Shown here in pieces: positions 1 to 8,751 of a DNA stretch of 64,000 bases. The first letter of the stretch is position 1. Each line of letters starts with the position of its first letter. The position numbers and the translations under genes were made by a program. Origin of the DNA: Geminocystis herdmanii PCC 6308 (lineage in GTDB: Bacteria; Cyanobacteriota; Cyanobacteriia; Cyanobacteriales; Cyanobacteriaceae); NCBI RefSeq assembly GCF_000332235.1, contig NZ_CM001775.1, forward strand, positions 3,892,272 to 3,956,271, written 5' to 3'. The notes below the pieces were generated by a model. The model was not told the origin of the DNA. It was given only the letters and a program-made list of their open reading frames with translations, and did no database searches.

Positions 1-277
1 ATTTGCTACTATCACCTAAAGACAAAGTACTCCCCGGAATAATGGTATAATCACCCAAGGATTGAAGATATTGTCTTAAGTCTCTGCGAGGACGTAATAA
101 TGCACACAAAAGTCGATCGTAGTTACACAAAGGAGCAGTAGTATATTCGACATTACGACTATCAGGTTCTCTGACAAAACCGTGTAAATTCTTCACAATT
201 TCACTGGAAAGCCCGATTACCTCTCCTTTCTTTGTGCCAGTGTAAACTTCTACTTCAAAACCTTTCGATAATAGCAC
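1..277 (-). CDS. gshA: glutamate-cysteine ligase, cyanobacterial type (5' part)
   Basis: This is the N-terminal 92 codons of a gene that runs off the left edge. It should encode glutamate-cysteine ligase, the first step of glutathione synthesis in the cytoplasm. The translation opens VLLSKGFEVEVYTG and carries REPDSRNVEYTTAPL and IIPGSTLSLGD, which I recognise as the conserved start of the cyanobacterial enzyme. The start is a GTG at 275-277: the next codons upstream are AGT, AAA, GGA and then an in-frame TGA, and GAGGAAA lies just before the GTG as a ribosome binding site. The identification rests on family memory; the start assignment is read from the sequence. Confidence 0.8.
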   Translation of the reverse strand, partial: MLLSKGFEVEVYTGTKKGEVIGLSSEIVKNLHGFVREPDSRNVEYTTAPLCNYDRLLCALLRPRRDLRQYLQSLGDYTIIPGSTLSLGDSSK

Positions 278-345
278 ACTTTTTCCTCAATGATAGCTCA
301 ATTTTATAATTATACTTTGTATCGGAATAATTGAGAAGGGAGATA

Positions 346-530
346 AGGAATGAGGAATGAAGAATGAAGAATGGAGAATGGAGAATGAAGAATGAGGAAT
401 TAAGAATGGAGAATGGAGAATGGAGAATGGAGAATGGAGAATGAAGAATGAGGAATGAAGAATGAGGAATGAGGAATGAGGAATGAGGAATGAGGAATGA
501 GGAATGAGGAATGAGGAATGAGGAATGAAG
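346..530. repeat. 7-bp short tandem repeat array (GGAATGA/AGAATGG family)
   Basis: About 26 consecutive 7-bp units, first a mixture of AGAATGA and AGAATGG, then homogeneous GGAATGA. On the minus strand it reads as an open frame of repeated SFLIPH/SILH units, which is a repeat artefact rather than a gene. It lies between gshA and the first dispersed palindromic element. Confidence 0.9.
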
Positions 531-532
531 GT

Positions 533-621
533 GTTAATCAATAGCTCACCGTGTAATGAATTACACGGCTAATGAAATGACGTTCAATAAATTGAACTCT
601 AAATTTTTGTAAGAGGGTAAC

Positions 622-624
<3 letters not shown>
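533..624 (+). repeat. dispersed two-hairpin element, copy 1
   Basis: This is one of four related segments in the window (others near 24033, 27906 and 59509). It begins GTTAATCAATA, contains the hairpin GTGTAATGAATTACAC at 551-566 and a second hairpin GTTCAATAAATTGAAC at 582-597, and ends GAGGGTAACATT. It is bounded on both sides by 7-bp arrays. No coding capacity is apparent. It may be a MITE-like or REP-like element. Confidence 0.75.
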
Positions 625-1660
<1,036 letters not shown>

Positions 1661-1730
1661 ATACGCTAATTCCTCATTACCTATTACTTTTTTTACTGTT
1701 GCCTTTTGCCTATTGGCTTTTGCCTACCCT

Positions 1731-1760
1731 TCACCAAAAGATTTTTTGAGCATCACTTAT
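1731..1760 (+). repeat. dispersed CATCAAAAAACT-type motif, copy 1
   Basis: The segment CTTCACCAAAAGATTTTTTG followed by AGCATCAC is a variant of a roughly 30-bp motif that recurs near 7446, 13650, 15147, 16277, 39362 and 61208. Here it directly abuts the stop codon of gmd (1761-1763). Confidence 0.5.
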
Positions 1761-2825
1761 TTAATTGACGTTGTGCAACATATTTTGACGAATATAAGCA
1801 ATGTCTTTGACTTTTTCGCCGTTGTTGATACCTAATGCGTCTAAGTCTGCATCTACCATTAAGTTGACTAACTCAGGGAAAGTAACGCTAGGTTTCCATC
1901 CTAACTTTTCTTGGGCTTTTGTGGGATCACCTATTAATAAATCCACTTCCGCAGGGCGCAAATAACGCTCATCAAAGGCAACATAGTCTTCCCAGTTTAA
2001 GTTAACGTGGGAGAAGGCTAAGTCTAAAAACTCTTTGACAGAATGGGTTTCTCCTGTGGCTACCACATAATCGTCGGGTTGCTCCTGTTGCAACATTAAC
2101 CACATGGCGACAACATAGTCTTTGGCATAACCCCAATCTCTTTTAGAGTCGATATTGCCTAAATATAATTTATTCTGTTGCCCTGCCACAATACGAGCGA
2201 TCGCTCTGGTAATTTTTCTGGTTACGAAGGTTTCCCCACGACGAGGGCTTTCATGGTTAAATAAGATACCGTTACAAGCAAATAAGTTATAAGATTCACG
2301 GTGATTGATAGTTTGCCAGTGAGCATATACTTTACCACAAGCATAAGGACTGCGAGGATAGAAAGGGGTAGTTTCTTTCTGAGGAATTTCCATCACTTTC
2401 CCAAACATTTCCGATGAACCTGCTTGATAATAACGTATATTAGCGTTGGTTCTTTGTTGATAATCCCTTACGGCTTCTAATAGTCTTAATGTACCCATCG
2501 CTACGCTATCAACGGTAAATTCTGGGGCATCAAAACTAACTCTCACATGGGATTGTGCGCCTAAGTTATAGACTTCATCGGGCTGTGTTTCTTCTAAAAT
2601 ACGGCGTAGAGTAGTACCGTCTGTTAAGTCTCCATAGTGTAAGAAAAATCTAGCACCTTCTTGATGGGGGTCTTGGTATATATGATCTATTCGATCGGTG
2701 TTAAAAGTAGAAGTACGTCGGATGATACCATGAACGGTATAACCTTTACTCAATAATAGTTCACTTAAATAAGAACCATCTTGCCCTGTTACACCTGTAA
2801 TTAAAGCTATTTTATTATTTGCCAT
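1761..2825 (-). CDS. gmd: GDP-mannose 4,6-dehydratase
   Basis: A 354-residue NAD(P)-dependent dehydratase making GDP-4-keto-6-deoxymannose from GDP-mannose, the first committed step to GDP-L-fucose. Visible are the nucleotide-binding GVTGQDG (residues 11-17), catalytic Glu139 in SSEMFG and the Tyr161-x3-Lys165 pair in YACGK, plus the family signature [15 protein letters not shown]. The ATG at 2825 follows an AAGAAAG stretch. It is directly upstream of fcl on the same strand. The length is normal and nothing is broken. Confidence 0.95.
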   Translation of the reverse strand: MANNKIALITGVTGQDGSYLSELLLSKGYTVHGIIRRTSTFNTDRIDHIYQDPHQEGARFFLHYGDLTDGTTLRRILEETQPDEVYNLGAQSHVRVSFDAPEFTVDSVAMGTLRLLEAVRDYQQRTNANIRYYQAGSSEMFGKVMEIPQKETTPFYPRSPYACGKVYAHWQTINHRESYNLFACNGILFNHESPRRGETFVTRKITRAIARIVAGQQNKLYLGNIDSKRDWGYAKDYVVAMWLMLQQEQPDDYVVATGETHSVKEFLDLAFSHVNLNWEDYVAFDERYLRPAEVDLLIGDPTKAQEKLGWKPSVTFPELVNLMVDADLDALGINNGEKVKDIAYIRQNMLHNVN

Positions 2826-2990
2826 TCTTTCTTACGTTAACTTTTATTTATATTTCTATGGAATCATAGTTTAATCTGTGGTTAAGTTTATCCTATAAGT
2901 TCTGTTGTTGAACAAATAAATTATTTATAGAAGTTCGATCGAGCTATTATATCGTTAAGTTTTAAGTATTGAAAAAGTCATAAAATAGTT

Positions 2991-4169
2991 TTATAACCCA
3001 AGAGAATGTTCGATCGAGTTTAGTAAAACATCAGTTAAAATTTGAATACGATAGCGACAACATTGAGTTTCGGAGGAGGCAAAAGTGCCATTTTCCCAAT
3101 ACTTATTACTACCTGCACCACCGCCACAGATACCAAAATAGTTACAACTATCGGCACATTGTTTTAAACCTTGATTAATGTCGGTATAAATACGCTGAAA
3201 TTTCTCGTTTTCCCACATAGATTCGAGGCTATTTTCTAATACATTACCGAAGATAAAATCACCATATTCTTTAGTTTTAACTGATAATAATTCAGGATCA
3301 AAAGTGGAAAAATTGCCTTGATAATCAAAGTTAATAATCGAAAAAGGTTTATTCATATCAGTATTTTTTAATCTATTGCCACTATAAATTAAACTAATTA
3401 AAACCTCAAATTCTCTCACAATAAAAGGTAATTTACTATTAGTAACCAACTCCCAAAATCTTTCGATAAATCTACGATATTTAACTTCTATTTCTTTACC
3501 ATTAAGAGAAGAAACCGTGTTAACTCCTTCCATTTCTTCAATATTAAAAGCTATATCAAAAATCTCATTTTCTGCGAAAAAATTAAACATTTCATCAGGA
3601 TAATCTAAGGATTCTTTAGTAATAACAGAAATGGTGTTATAAGAGATATTATTTTTCTTTAAATAATCGATTCCCCGCATAGTTAAATCATGGGAATTAC
3701 CGCCTTTACGGTTTTTTCTATGGGCATCGTGTATAAAAGCAGGGCCATCTATACTAACTCCAATATGTACAGGATTTTCTGCCCAAAAATCACACCATCC
3801 TTGATTGATTAAAGTACCATTAGTTTGATAAGAATGATAAAAACAATGTTCAGTTTGATTATATTTTTTGTTGGCTTCATTTATTAATTGAAAAGCTGAT
3901 TTATAAAATGATATGGGCATAGTTAAAGGCTCTCCTGCGTGCCAACATATCATAAAATTATCTTGAAAAAAAGGACTTGTAAAGATACTTTTAAAAATAG
4001 GTTCGATTAAATCTAATGATAGTTTATTTTGCAGATGTCGATCGGGCAAATAGCAATAATCACAGTCTAAATTGCAAAAAGAATTAGGCTGAATAATTAC
4101 TAAGGAAATAGGTCCAAATTTTGTGGTATCTTTTAAGTTAAGTTCTAATAAGTTGGGTTCGATCGACAT
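2991..4169 (-). CDS. grrM: GrrM/OscB-type cyclophane-forming radical SAM/SPASM peptide maturase
   Basis: A 392-residue radical SAM enzyme. The cluster-binding motif is C32-x3-C36-x2-C39 (CNLDCDYCYL), followed by the maturase signature HAGEPL. The C-terminal SPASM region carries CADSCNYFGICGGG and a late CC pair, expected to hold auxiliary Fe-S clusters. It resembles anaerobic sulfatase-maturase-like peptide modifiers. Two glycine-rich precursor genes lie immediately upstream on the same strand (gap 151 bp), which is the arrangement of the cyanobacterial GRRM/Osc family, whose maturases join an aromatic side chain to a residue two positions later. The substrate is inferred from context. Protein and precursors should meet in the cytoplasm before export. 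Confidence 0.88.
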   Translation of the reverse strand: MSIEPNLLELNLKDTTKFGPISLVIIQPNSFCNLDCDYCYLPDRHLQNKLSLDLIEPIFKSIFTSPFFQDNFMICWHAGEPLTMPISFYKSAFQLINEANKKYNQTEHCFYHSYQTNGTLINQGWCDFWAENPVHIGVSIDGPAFIHDAHRKNRKGGNSHDLTMRGIDYLKKNNISYNTISVITKESLDYPDEMFNFFAENEIFDIAFNIEEMEGVNTVSSLNGKEIEVKYRRFIERFWELVTNSKLPFIVREFEVLISLIYSGNRLKNTDMNKPFSIINFDYQGNFSTFDPELLSVKTKEYGDFIFGNVLENSLESMWENEKFQRIYTDINQGLKQCADSCNYFGICGGGAGSNKYWENGTFASSETQCCRYRIQILTDVLLNSIEHSLGL

Positions 4170-4210
4170 TATTGATTAAGTAGTTTGTATCTAAGTTTAC
4201 TGATTAATAC

Positions 4211-4231
4211 GGGTTGAATATTATTCAACCC
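4211..4231. repeat. palindrome GGGTTGAATA-T-TATTCAACCC
   Basis: A perfect 10-bp inverted repeat with a single central base, lying between grrA and grrM. A near copy is at 12079-12100. It could act as an attenuator or be a dispersed element; the sequence alone does not decide. Confidence 0.6.
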
Positions 4232-4262
4232 CTACAAACAAAAAAATTTTGGAGAAATTAAT

Positions 4263-4322
4263 TATTAATTTTTAATTCTTAATTTTTAATTATACATTCT
4301 TAATTCTTAATTCTTAATTCTT
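4263..4322. repeat. 7-bp array (TTAATTC)n at the grrA stop
   Basis: Irregular then regular units of TTAATTC/TTAATTT, running up to the TAA stop codon of the first glycine-rich precursor at 4321-4323. Confidence 0.8.
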
Positions 4323-4728
4323 ATCGTCTATTCCAAAAACCTCCGCCGTCTCCCCAGCCACGATTATTCCAAAAATTGCGAGGTTGATTAATAAAACCAC
4401 CGCCTCCTCGATTATTGAGGAAACCACCGCCTCCTCGATTATTCCAAAAATTATTAGGGCGATTAACATTGACAAAAGTGCCGTTACGCCCATTTCCCCA
4501 ACCGACACTAATTAAGATTTCTTCCGTAGTGGCTTTCAAGTCTGAATTTTCTGGTAATTCTTCTTCTCGCGCTTTCAATGCTTCTTGGATACGATTCAAA
4601 CGGCTATCAAGATTTTCTGTGATTTCTTTGGATGTGACTTCAGGATTAACGGCAAGAGTCTTTGGAGTCATGGAAAAGCTAGATAAAGTCATTAACAAGC
4701 CTAACCATGTCAAATTAGTAATTTTCAT
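4321..4728 (-). CDS. grrA: GrrA/OscA-type glycine-rich RiPP precursor 1
   Basis: A 135-residue precursor. An N-terminal signal-like leader (MKITNLTWLGLLMTLSSFSM, then TPKTLAVN) precedes a charged linker and a core rich in Gly, Asn, Trp and Phe. The core holds eight aromatic-X-Asn/Asp triplets: WGN, FVN, FWN, FLN, FIN, FWN, WGD and FWN, ending FWNRR. Such triplets are the known sites of three-residue cyclophane formation in this RiPP class. The leader is nearly identical to that of the second precursor while the core differs. The ATG at 4726-4728 is the only sensible start, although the ribosome binding site is weak. It is followed by grrM on the same strand. Confidence 0.85.
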   Translation of the reverse strand: MKITNLTWLGLLMTLSSFSMTPKTLAVNPEVTSKEITENLDSRLNRIQEALKAREEELPENSDLKATTEEILISVGWGNGRNGTFVNVNRPNNFWNNRGGGGFLNNRGGGGFINQPRNFWNNRGWGDGGGFWNRR

Positions 4729-4790
4729 AATTTAGTTACTTCTTATTAAAATATTTTTAGGGTTTTTTTTCCTATCTTTCTTTATCTATG

Positions 4791-5159
4791 TTAACGGCGA
4801 TTTAAAAAGCCACCACCATCTCCCCAACCTCGATTATTGAAAAAGCCACTGCCTCCTCCGGTATTGACAAAGCCTCCACCGCCTCGGTTATTAAGAAAAC
4901 CTCCGCCGTTTCTCCAACCGCTACCTCCATTAATAAAACTTCTTGCCAAGATTTCTTGATTAAGAGAGTTTTTAATGTCGATGGGTAAGTTTCCTTCTCT
5001 GGCTTTTAATGCTTCGGAAATGCGGTTTAAACGATTTTCCACATTTTCCATGACATCTGTTGATATGACATCAGGATTAATCGCAAGAGTTTTAGGAGTG
5101 ACAGAAAGGCTAGATAATGTTATTAAAAAGCCTAACCATGTCAAGTTATTGATTTTCAT
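4791..5159 (-). CDS. grrA: GrrA/OscA-type glycine-rich RiPP precursor 2
   Basis: A 122-residue paralogue of the neighbouring precursor. I place the start at the ATG at 5157-5159 because the product then opens MKINNLTWLGFLITLSSLSV, matching the paralogue; the open frame continues 23 codons further upstream without family similarity. The core contains seven aromatic-X-Asn/Asp triplets (FIN, WRN, FLN, FVN, FFN, WGD, FLN) within GGG-rich repeats and ends FLNRR. It should be exported after modification. The gap to precursor 1 is 62 bp, and the gap to the binding-protein gene upstream is 118 bp. Confidence 0.85.
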   Translation of the reverse strand: MKINNLTWLGFLITLSSLSVTPKTLAINPDVISTDVMENVENRLNRISEALKAREGNLPIDIKNSLNQEILARSFINGGSGWRNGGGFLNNRGGGGFVNTGGGSGFFNNRGWGDGGGFLNRR

Positions 5160-5241
5160 GTTTTTATTATTTTGATTAACGTATGTTAGTTTCAAGATTG
5201 ACAAAGAGATTTTAAAATTTAAAATCAATAACTAACGGATT

Positions 5242-5280
5242 GTTACTTCTTACTTTTTACTTCTTACTTCTTACTTTTTA
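5242..5280. repeat. 7-bp array (TTACTTC/TTACTTT) at the grrP stop
   Basis: About five units of TTACTTC/TTACTTT ending in the TAA stop codon of the binding-protein gene at 5278-5280. A similar array occurs near 57100. Confidence 0.8.
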
Positions 5281-6177
5281 TTTAGTAAAGGGAATTTGTT
5301 CATGATTATTAATGGTATTCTCAAAGAAACTTTTAATCGCTTCTGGTGATACGATCGAAACTACACCATTTTCACCAACCCATTTATTAACTAAAGTAGT
5401 CATTTCTGGATCATTAATCAAGTAACCTTCCATCATTTTAGCAATAGTAAAATTAGCGATATTGAGGAAAGTAGAATTATTTTGAGGCACAATACAACCT
5501 ACACCAAATCTAGCATAGGGATTTTCCGAAAAAGGAGGATATTGCTCAAATCCTTCAGAGTTAATCTGTTGACGTAAACCATCTAACATCATGGTATCCC
5601 CTGCCAAAGCGTCAATTTTGCCCTCTTTCAACGCCGTTGCGCCATCCTCAAAAGTAGCTACCTCCACAAAAGTAGCGTTAGGATGTGCCAATTTGATGGC
5701 ATTACTGACAAAAGTTTGAGGAGGAATACCAATTTTTGTATTAGCAAAAGAAGTATCTGTAGGAATTTTGCCTTTAGGAAACAATAGCCTAATACCTGAG
5801 ATAGTATATCTTAATGTATAGTCCACATACTTATCTCTTTCCCATGTAAAGACACCATTACAAGCGATGTCAATTTCTCCTGTTATCATCTTCCGTAGTG
5901 CCTCTTGAGGGGTGCTAACGGGGACAAAATCCAGTACAATATCTCTGTCTAATTCTTCTTCTAGCTGTTTATGAATTAATTTGATGATGTCGATGGAAAA
6001 ACCGTCTAACTGCTCATCGGCGTTAATATAAGAATAAGGTACAGCATTCATGGAAGTGCCAACGGTTAAAAAACCACTACGAGCAACATTTTCAACCAAA
6101 GTACCAGCAATACTGGGTTTGATGCCTATAGTCAACAATAAACCTGTAACGGATGTAATTAAAAGTTTTTTTAACAT
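5278..6177 (-). CDS. grrP: GrrP-like orphan periplasmic substrate-binding protein
   Basis: A 299-residue family-3 type extracellular solute-binding protein. Residues 1-24 form a Sec signal peptide ending in SIA, followed by VENVARSGFLTVGTSMNAVP and the amino-acid-binding-protein hallmarks GFSIDIIKLI and GEIDIACNG. No ABC permease or ATPase is nearby, so it is an orphan. In GRRM loci a binding protein of this type regularly accompanies the precursor and maturase, and here it is first in the same-strand series grrP, grrA2, grrA1, grrM. It may sense, carry or help display the modified peptide; that role is inference. Confidence 0.8.
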   Translation of the reverse strand: MLKKLLITSVTGLLLTIGIKPSIAGTLVENVARSGFLTVGTSMNAVPYSYINADEQLDGFSIDIIKLIHKQLEEELDRDIVLDFVPVSTPQEALRKMITGEIDIACNGVFTWERDKYVDYTLRYTISGIRLLFPKGKIPTDTSFANTKIGIPPQTFVSNAIKLAHPNATFVEVATFEDGATALKEGKIDALAGDTMMLDGLRQQINSEGFEQYPPFSENPYARFGVGCIVPQNNSTFLNIANFTIAKMMEGYLINDPEMTTLVNKWVGENGVVSIVSPEAIKSFFENTINNHEQIPFTK

Positions 6178-6221
6178 ATTTTTCTAATAAACCTTTGTCT
6201 ATGACATTGATTATAGTCAGA

Positions 6222-6292
6222 ATTGAGAAGAAAGAATAAATAATTGAGAATTGAGAATTGAGAATTGAGAATTGAGAATTGAGAATTGAGAA
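6222..6292. repeat. 7-bp array (GAATTGA)n
   Basis: Seven to eight perfect units of GAATTGA plus an imperfect leader, upstream of grrP. Confidence 0.9.
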
Positions 6293-6482
6293 TGGCTCTT
6301 CTACAGTAGTTATGATATTTTAGTAGTAAATAATCGTTAAAAGTGTTGATATATTATAGGTTTAGAATTTTAAAAATGCAGATGTTATAAATTTACAGTT
6401 TTAATTTAACCTAACACCTGCTACCTGACACCTGACACCTTTTTTTAGACATAATTTATCACGACGAGAAGTAGAAGAGCCA
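6293..6482. mobile_element. MITE-like element with 12-bp inverted ends
   Basis: The ends are TGGCTCTTCTAC (6293-6304) and its exact reverse complement GTAGAAGAGCCA (6471-6482). The 190-bp interior has no open frame and includes a series of ACCTGAC/ACCTAAC units. Target duplications are not obvious. Non-autonomous transposon is the best explanation, but chance pairing of two 12-mers in a repeat-rich region is possible. Confidence 0.45.
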
Positions 6483-6545
6483 AAAATCCAATTATTATAA
6501 ATTAACAGTTTGAATTTAACCTAATACCTACTACCTGATACCTGT
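6385..6545 (+). repeat. imperfect direct repeat, two units about 111 bp apart
   Basis: The segment from 6385 (TTATAAATTTACAGTTTTAA then TTTAACCTAACACCTG) is repeated from 6496 (TTATAAATTAACAGTTTGAA then TTTAACCTAATACCTA) with few differences. One unit lies inside and one outside the inverted-repeat element. Confidence 0.7.
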
Positions 6546-6562
6546 TTTACTGATATTAATTT

Positions 6563-7285
6563 ATGACTGAGATATTAGATAGTTTATTGACAATTAACAA
6601 GTTATATCTGAAGGAAAATAATTTACCTCAAGTTATCTTTTTAGATGCGGTGGGTACAATATTTGGGGTGAAAAATAGTGTTGGTTATATTTACACAAAG
6701 TTAGCCCAAAAATATGGAGTAAATGCTTCACCAGAAAAGATCGATCGAGCTTTTTATGATATATTTAAACAGTCTTCTCCCCTTGCTTTTGAGACAAAAA
6801 ATGAAGCAGAAATTAAAGAATTAGAGTTTAAATGGTGGGAAACCGTTACTTATAATACCTTTAATCAAGACGGTTCGATCGCGCAGCGCCGTTTCACGAT
6901 CGAGCAATTTAGTAATTTTACCGAATATTTTCAAGAACTTTACGAATATTTTAAAACTGCTGAATGTTGGGTTATTTATGAAGAAGTAATAGCCGTATTA
7001 AATGAATGGCAAAACCAAGGTATAAAATTAGCTATAATCTCTAATTTTGATACGAGAATTTTTACAGTTTTAGACAACTTAGAATTAAGCAAATATTTTT
7101 CAACAATTACTATATCTTCCCTCACAGGAGTAGCCAAACCCAACCCCAAAATATTTTTAAATGCCTTAGCAAAACACCATTGTCAACCTGAGAAGGCTTG
7201 GTATATTGGGGATAGCTTCAAGGAAGATTATGAAGGGAGTAAATCTGTAGGAATGCAGAGTTTTTGGTTACAGCGCACAAATTAA
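6563..7285 (+). CDS. HAD-IA family hydrolase (REG-2/HDHD3-like)
   Basis: A 240-residue haloacid-dehalogenase superfamily protein. Motif I is LDAVGT with the nucleophile Asp28, motif II is the Ser in IISNFD, motif III is the Lys in KPNPKIF, and motif IV is GDSFKED. The residue two after the nucleophile is Val30, where phosphatases of this superfamily usually carry the second Asp, so catalysis may differ or be weak. The cap lies between residues about 40 and 140. The substrate is unknown. It is a single gene preceded by repeats. Confidence 0.8.
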   Translation: MTEILDSLLTINKLYLKENNLPQVIFLDAVGTIFGVKNSVGYIYTKLAQKYGVNASPEKIDRAFYDIFKQSSPLAFETKNEAEIKELEFKWWETVTYNTFNQDGSIAQRRFTIEQFSNFTEYFQELYEYFKTAECWVIYEEVIAVLNEWQNQGIKLAIISNFDTRIFTVLDNLELSKYFSTITISSLTGVAKPNPKIFLNALAKHHCQPEKAWYIGDSFKEDYEGSKSVGMQSFWLQRTN

Positions 7286-7369
7286 TGTGCATTGTATAAT
7301 ACTATCTCCCTTACTGATGAAAGTGAGAGGGGGAAGAGGGATTGTGCTTGGAAGTTAGAAAGCTATTAA

Positions 7370-7480
7370 AATTGATATAAAGTGTCAAAACCTTGATTTT
7401 TCAGTGTTTAACCTAATACCTAACACCTAATCCCTAATACCTCCGCTCATCAAAATACTTTTTAAGCAACCCCTAAATTA
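7370..7480 (+). repeat. ACCTAAT-type 7-mers followed by CATCAAAAAACT-type motif
   Basis: The stretch TTTAACCTAATACCTAACAC, continued by further CCTAAT/CCTCC units, is followed by CTCATCAAAATACTTTTTAA and GCAACCCCTAAATT. The same composite (7-mers, then motif) is found at 61155-61243. It lies upstream of the YggT gene. Confidence 0.6.
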
Positions 7481-7550
7481 AGTTACATTTTTCCAAATTC
7501 AGTTAAGATAAAAGGAATAAATTGACTATATTATGGAGAAATTTTAAAGT

Positions 7551-7826
7551 ATGGATGGTATTACTTATTTAGTTATCAGTACCGTGAGTAACTTTATTCA
7601 ATTATATTTAATCTTAATTTTCGTGAGAATTTTGTTAAGTTGGTTTCAAACGGCGGAATGGGCTGGTAATATCATTTCCTTTTTAGCACCCGTAACCGAT
7701 CCTTATCTTAACATTTTTCGCTCTTTGATACCCCCTTTAGGAGGTATTGATTTTTCTGCCATTTTAGCTATTTTTGTGCTACAATTAATCCCTAAAATCT
7801 TATATCAGGTAGTTGGTTTAGTTTAA
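7551..7826 (+). CDS. YggT family membrane protein (Ycf19/CCB3-like)
   Basis: A 91-residue protein with two hydrophobic helices (about residues 8-30 and 65-90) flanking the typical SWFQTAEW...PVTDPYLNIFRSLIPP loop of the YggT family. Members act in cytochrome biogenesis or nucleoid/thylakoid organisation in plastids and cyanobacteria; which role applies here cannot be told from sequence. The length matches the family. Confidence 0.85.
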   Translation: MDGITYLVISTVSNFIQLYLILIFVRILLSWFQTAEWAGNIISFLAPVTDPYLNIFRSLIPPLGGIDFSAILAIFVLQLIPKILYQVVGLV

Positions 7827-8150
7827 AAAGTAGGGTTTTTTCTTTCTCTAATTTTGATTTAACTCAAAACCATCAATGATAAGAAATCTAGCTATTTTTC
7901 GGATTAGAAAATCAATGATTAGAAAAAAACGAATATTTTTTAAGATAATTAACTTACTTTAGTAGAGTTACGCTATGAGCAATGAATGAAATTTATTTCT
8001 TTGCGGGATATGGGTTTGTCTGAATAACTGCCTAGCAGTCTGACGAAATTAACATAACTCGCTTTGCCATAAATTGACAATGCTAATAGCTAAATTCTGC
8101 TAAAGCGACTAAGGGAAATACAATTTTGCCTCGATTTTGAAAAACTCTGA
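7827..8150. other. gene-free interval, nothing recognised
   Basis: This AT-rich spacer lies between two genes transcribed toward each other. I saw no open frame with a ribosome binding site, no tRNA-like fold and no tandem array. A terminator may exist but no clear hairpin plus T-run was found. Confidence 0.5.
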
Positions 8151-8591
8151 TTAAAAAGTAGGATAAACTTTACTAGAAAAACCAGTCGCTTTAAATTGCT
8201 TTAATTGCAAAGGAGTGGGTTGATTAGATGGTACACTAATTCTTAATTCAAACTCACTCACTCCCGTAGGCACTTCCGCTAAAGCCCCTAATCGGGTACG
8301 ATTTTGTAAAGCTGGTTCATTATTGGCATCATAAATTCTACCAAAAACATCGGCATCATAGAGAGTTTTTCCAGAAGTATTGTTGGTTTTACCCGTGATG
8401 AGGTAACAAGTAGCAGGTAAGGCACTACCTCCACTGGTGACACTTCCTTCTCCTACTCCAGCAGGGCATTCTTTATAGGATATATCAGTAATTTTTATTT
8501 GCACAAGCGCTTGGGCGGAAGGAATGGAGATAGTATTAAAGAAAAGAAAAGATATTGATAAAGTTAAAATAATTAGAAGACGACGCAACAT
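8151..8591 (-). CDS. secreted cyanobacterial protein of unknown function
   Basis: A 146-residue protein that I do not recognise. It starts with a clear Sec signal peptide (MLRRLLIILTLSISFLFF, cleavage expected after SAQA at residue 28). The mature part contains two cysteines (in YKECPAG and PATCYLITG), which could form a disulfide, and a beta-rich tail (VSEFELRISVPSNQPTPLQL). The shape suggests a small periplasmic or lumenal beta-sandwich. The neighbours give no functional clue. Confidence 0.75.
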   Translation of the reverse strand: MLRRLLIILTLSISFLFFNTISIPSAQALVQIKITDISYKECPAGVGEGSVTSGGSALPATCYLITGKTNNTSGKTLYDADVFGRIYDANNEPALQNRTRLGALAEVPTGVSEFELRISVPSNQPTPLQLKQFKATGFSSKVYPTF

Positions 8592-8751
8592 AAATTTTTA
8601 TTAGAGATAAAACTATTTCAATTCTAATGGTTTAAAGATTTTTTCAACATCTAATCCTCTAGGGTTTTATATTACTTAATATATATAAACAAATAACAAA
8701 GATTTTAAGTCGATCGAGCTGAGGTATAATTATTTTTGAAAATCATCTCAT

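Larger units (their letters stand above)
6178..6562. other. gene-free interval made of repeats
   Basis: This interval holds a GAATTGA array (6222-6292), an inverted-repeat-bounded element (6293-6482), and a partial direct duplication (6385-6440 with 6496-6545). No credible open frame or RNA gene was seen. The promoter of grrP must lie at its left end. Confidence 0.7.

Noticed and set aside
346..530. Possible CRISPR array because of many regularly spaced repeats
   Set aside because: The repeats are 7 bp and contiguous, with no unique spacers, and no cas genes are present in the window.
287..541. Minus-strand open frame of 84 codons with repeated SFLIPH units
   Set aside because: It is a translation of the 7-bp tandem array; no start signal, no conservation logic and low-complexity throughout.
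4415..4735. Plus-strand open frame opposite the first glycine-rich precursor
   Set aside because: It is antisense to a gene with a clear family identity; its content merely mirrors the Gly/Asn repeats.
5160..5228. Upstream extension of glycine-rich precursor 2 by 23 codons
   Set aside because: The paralogue shows that the conserved leader starts at MKINNLTW; the extra residues have no counterpart.
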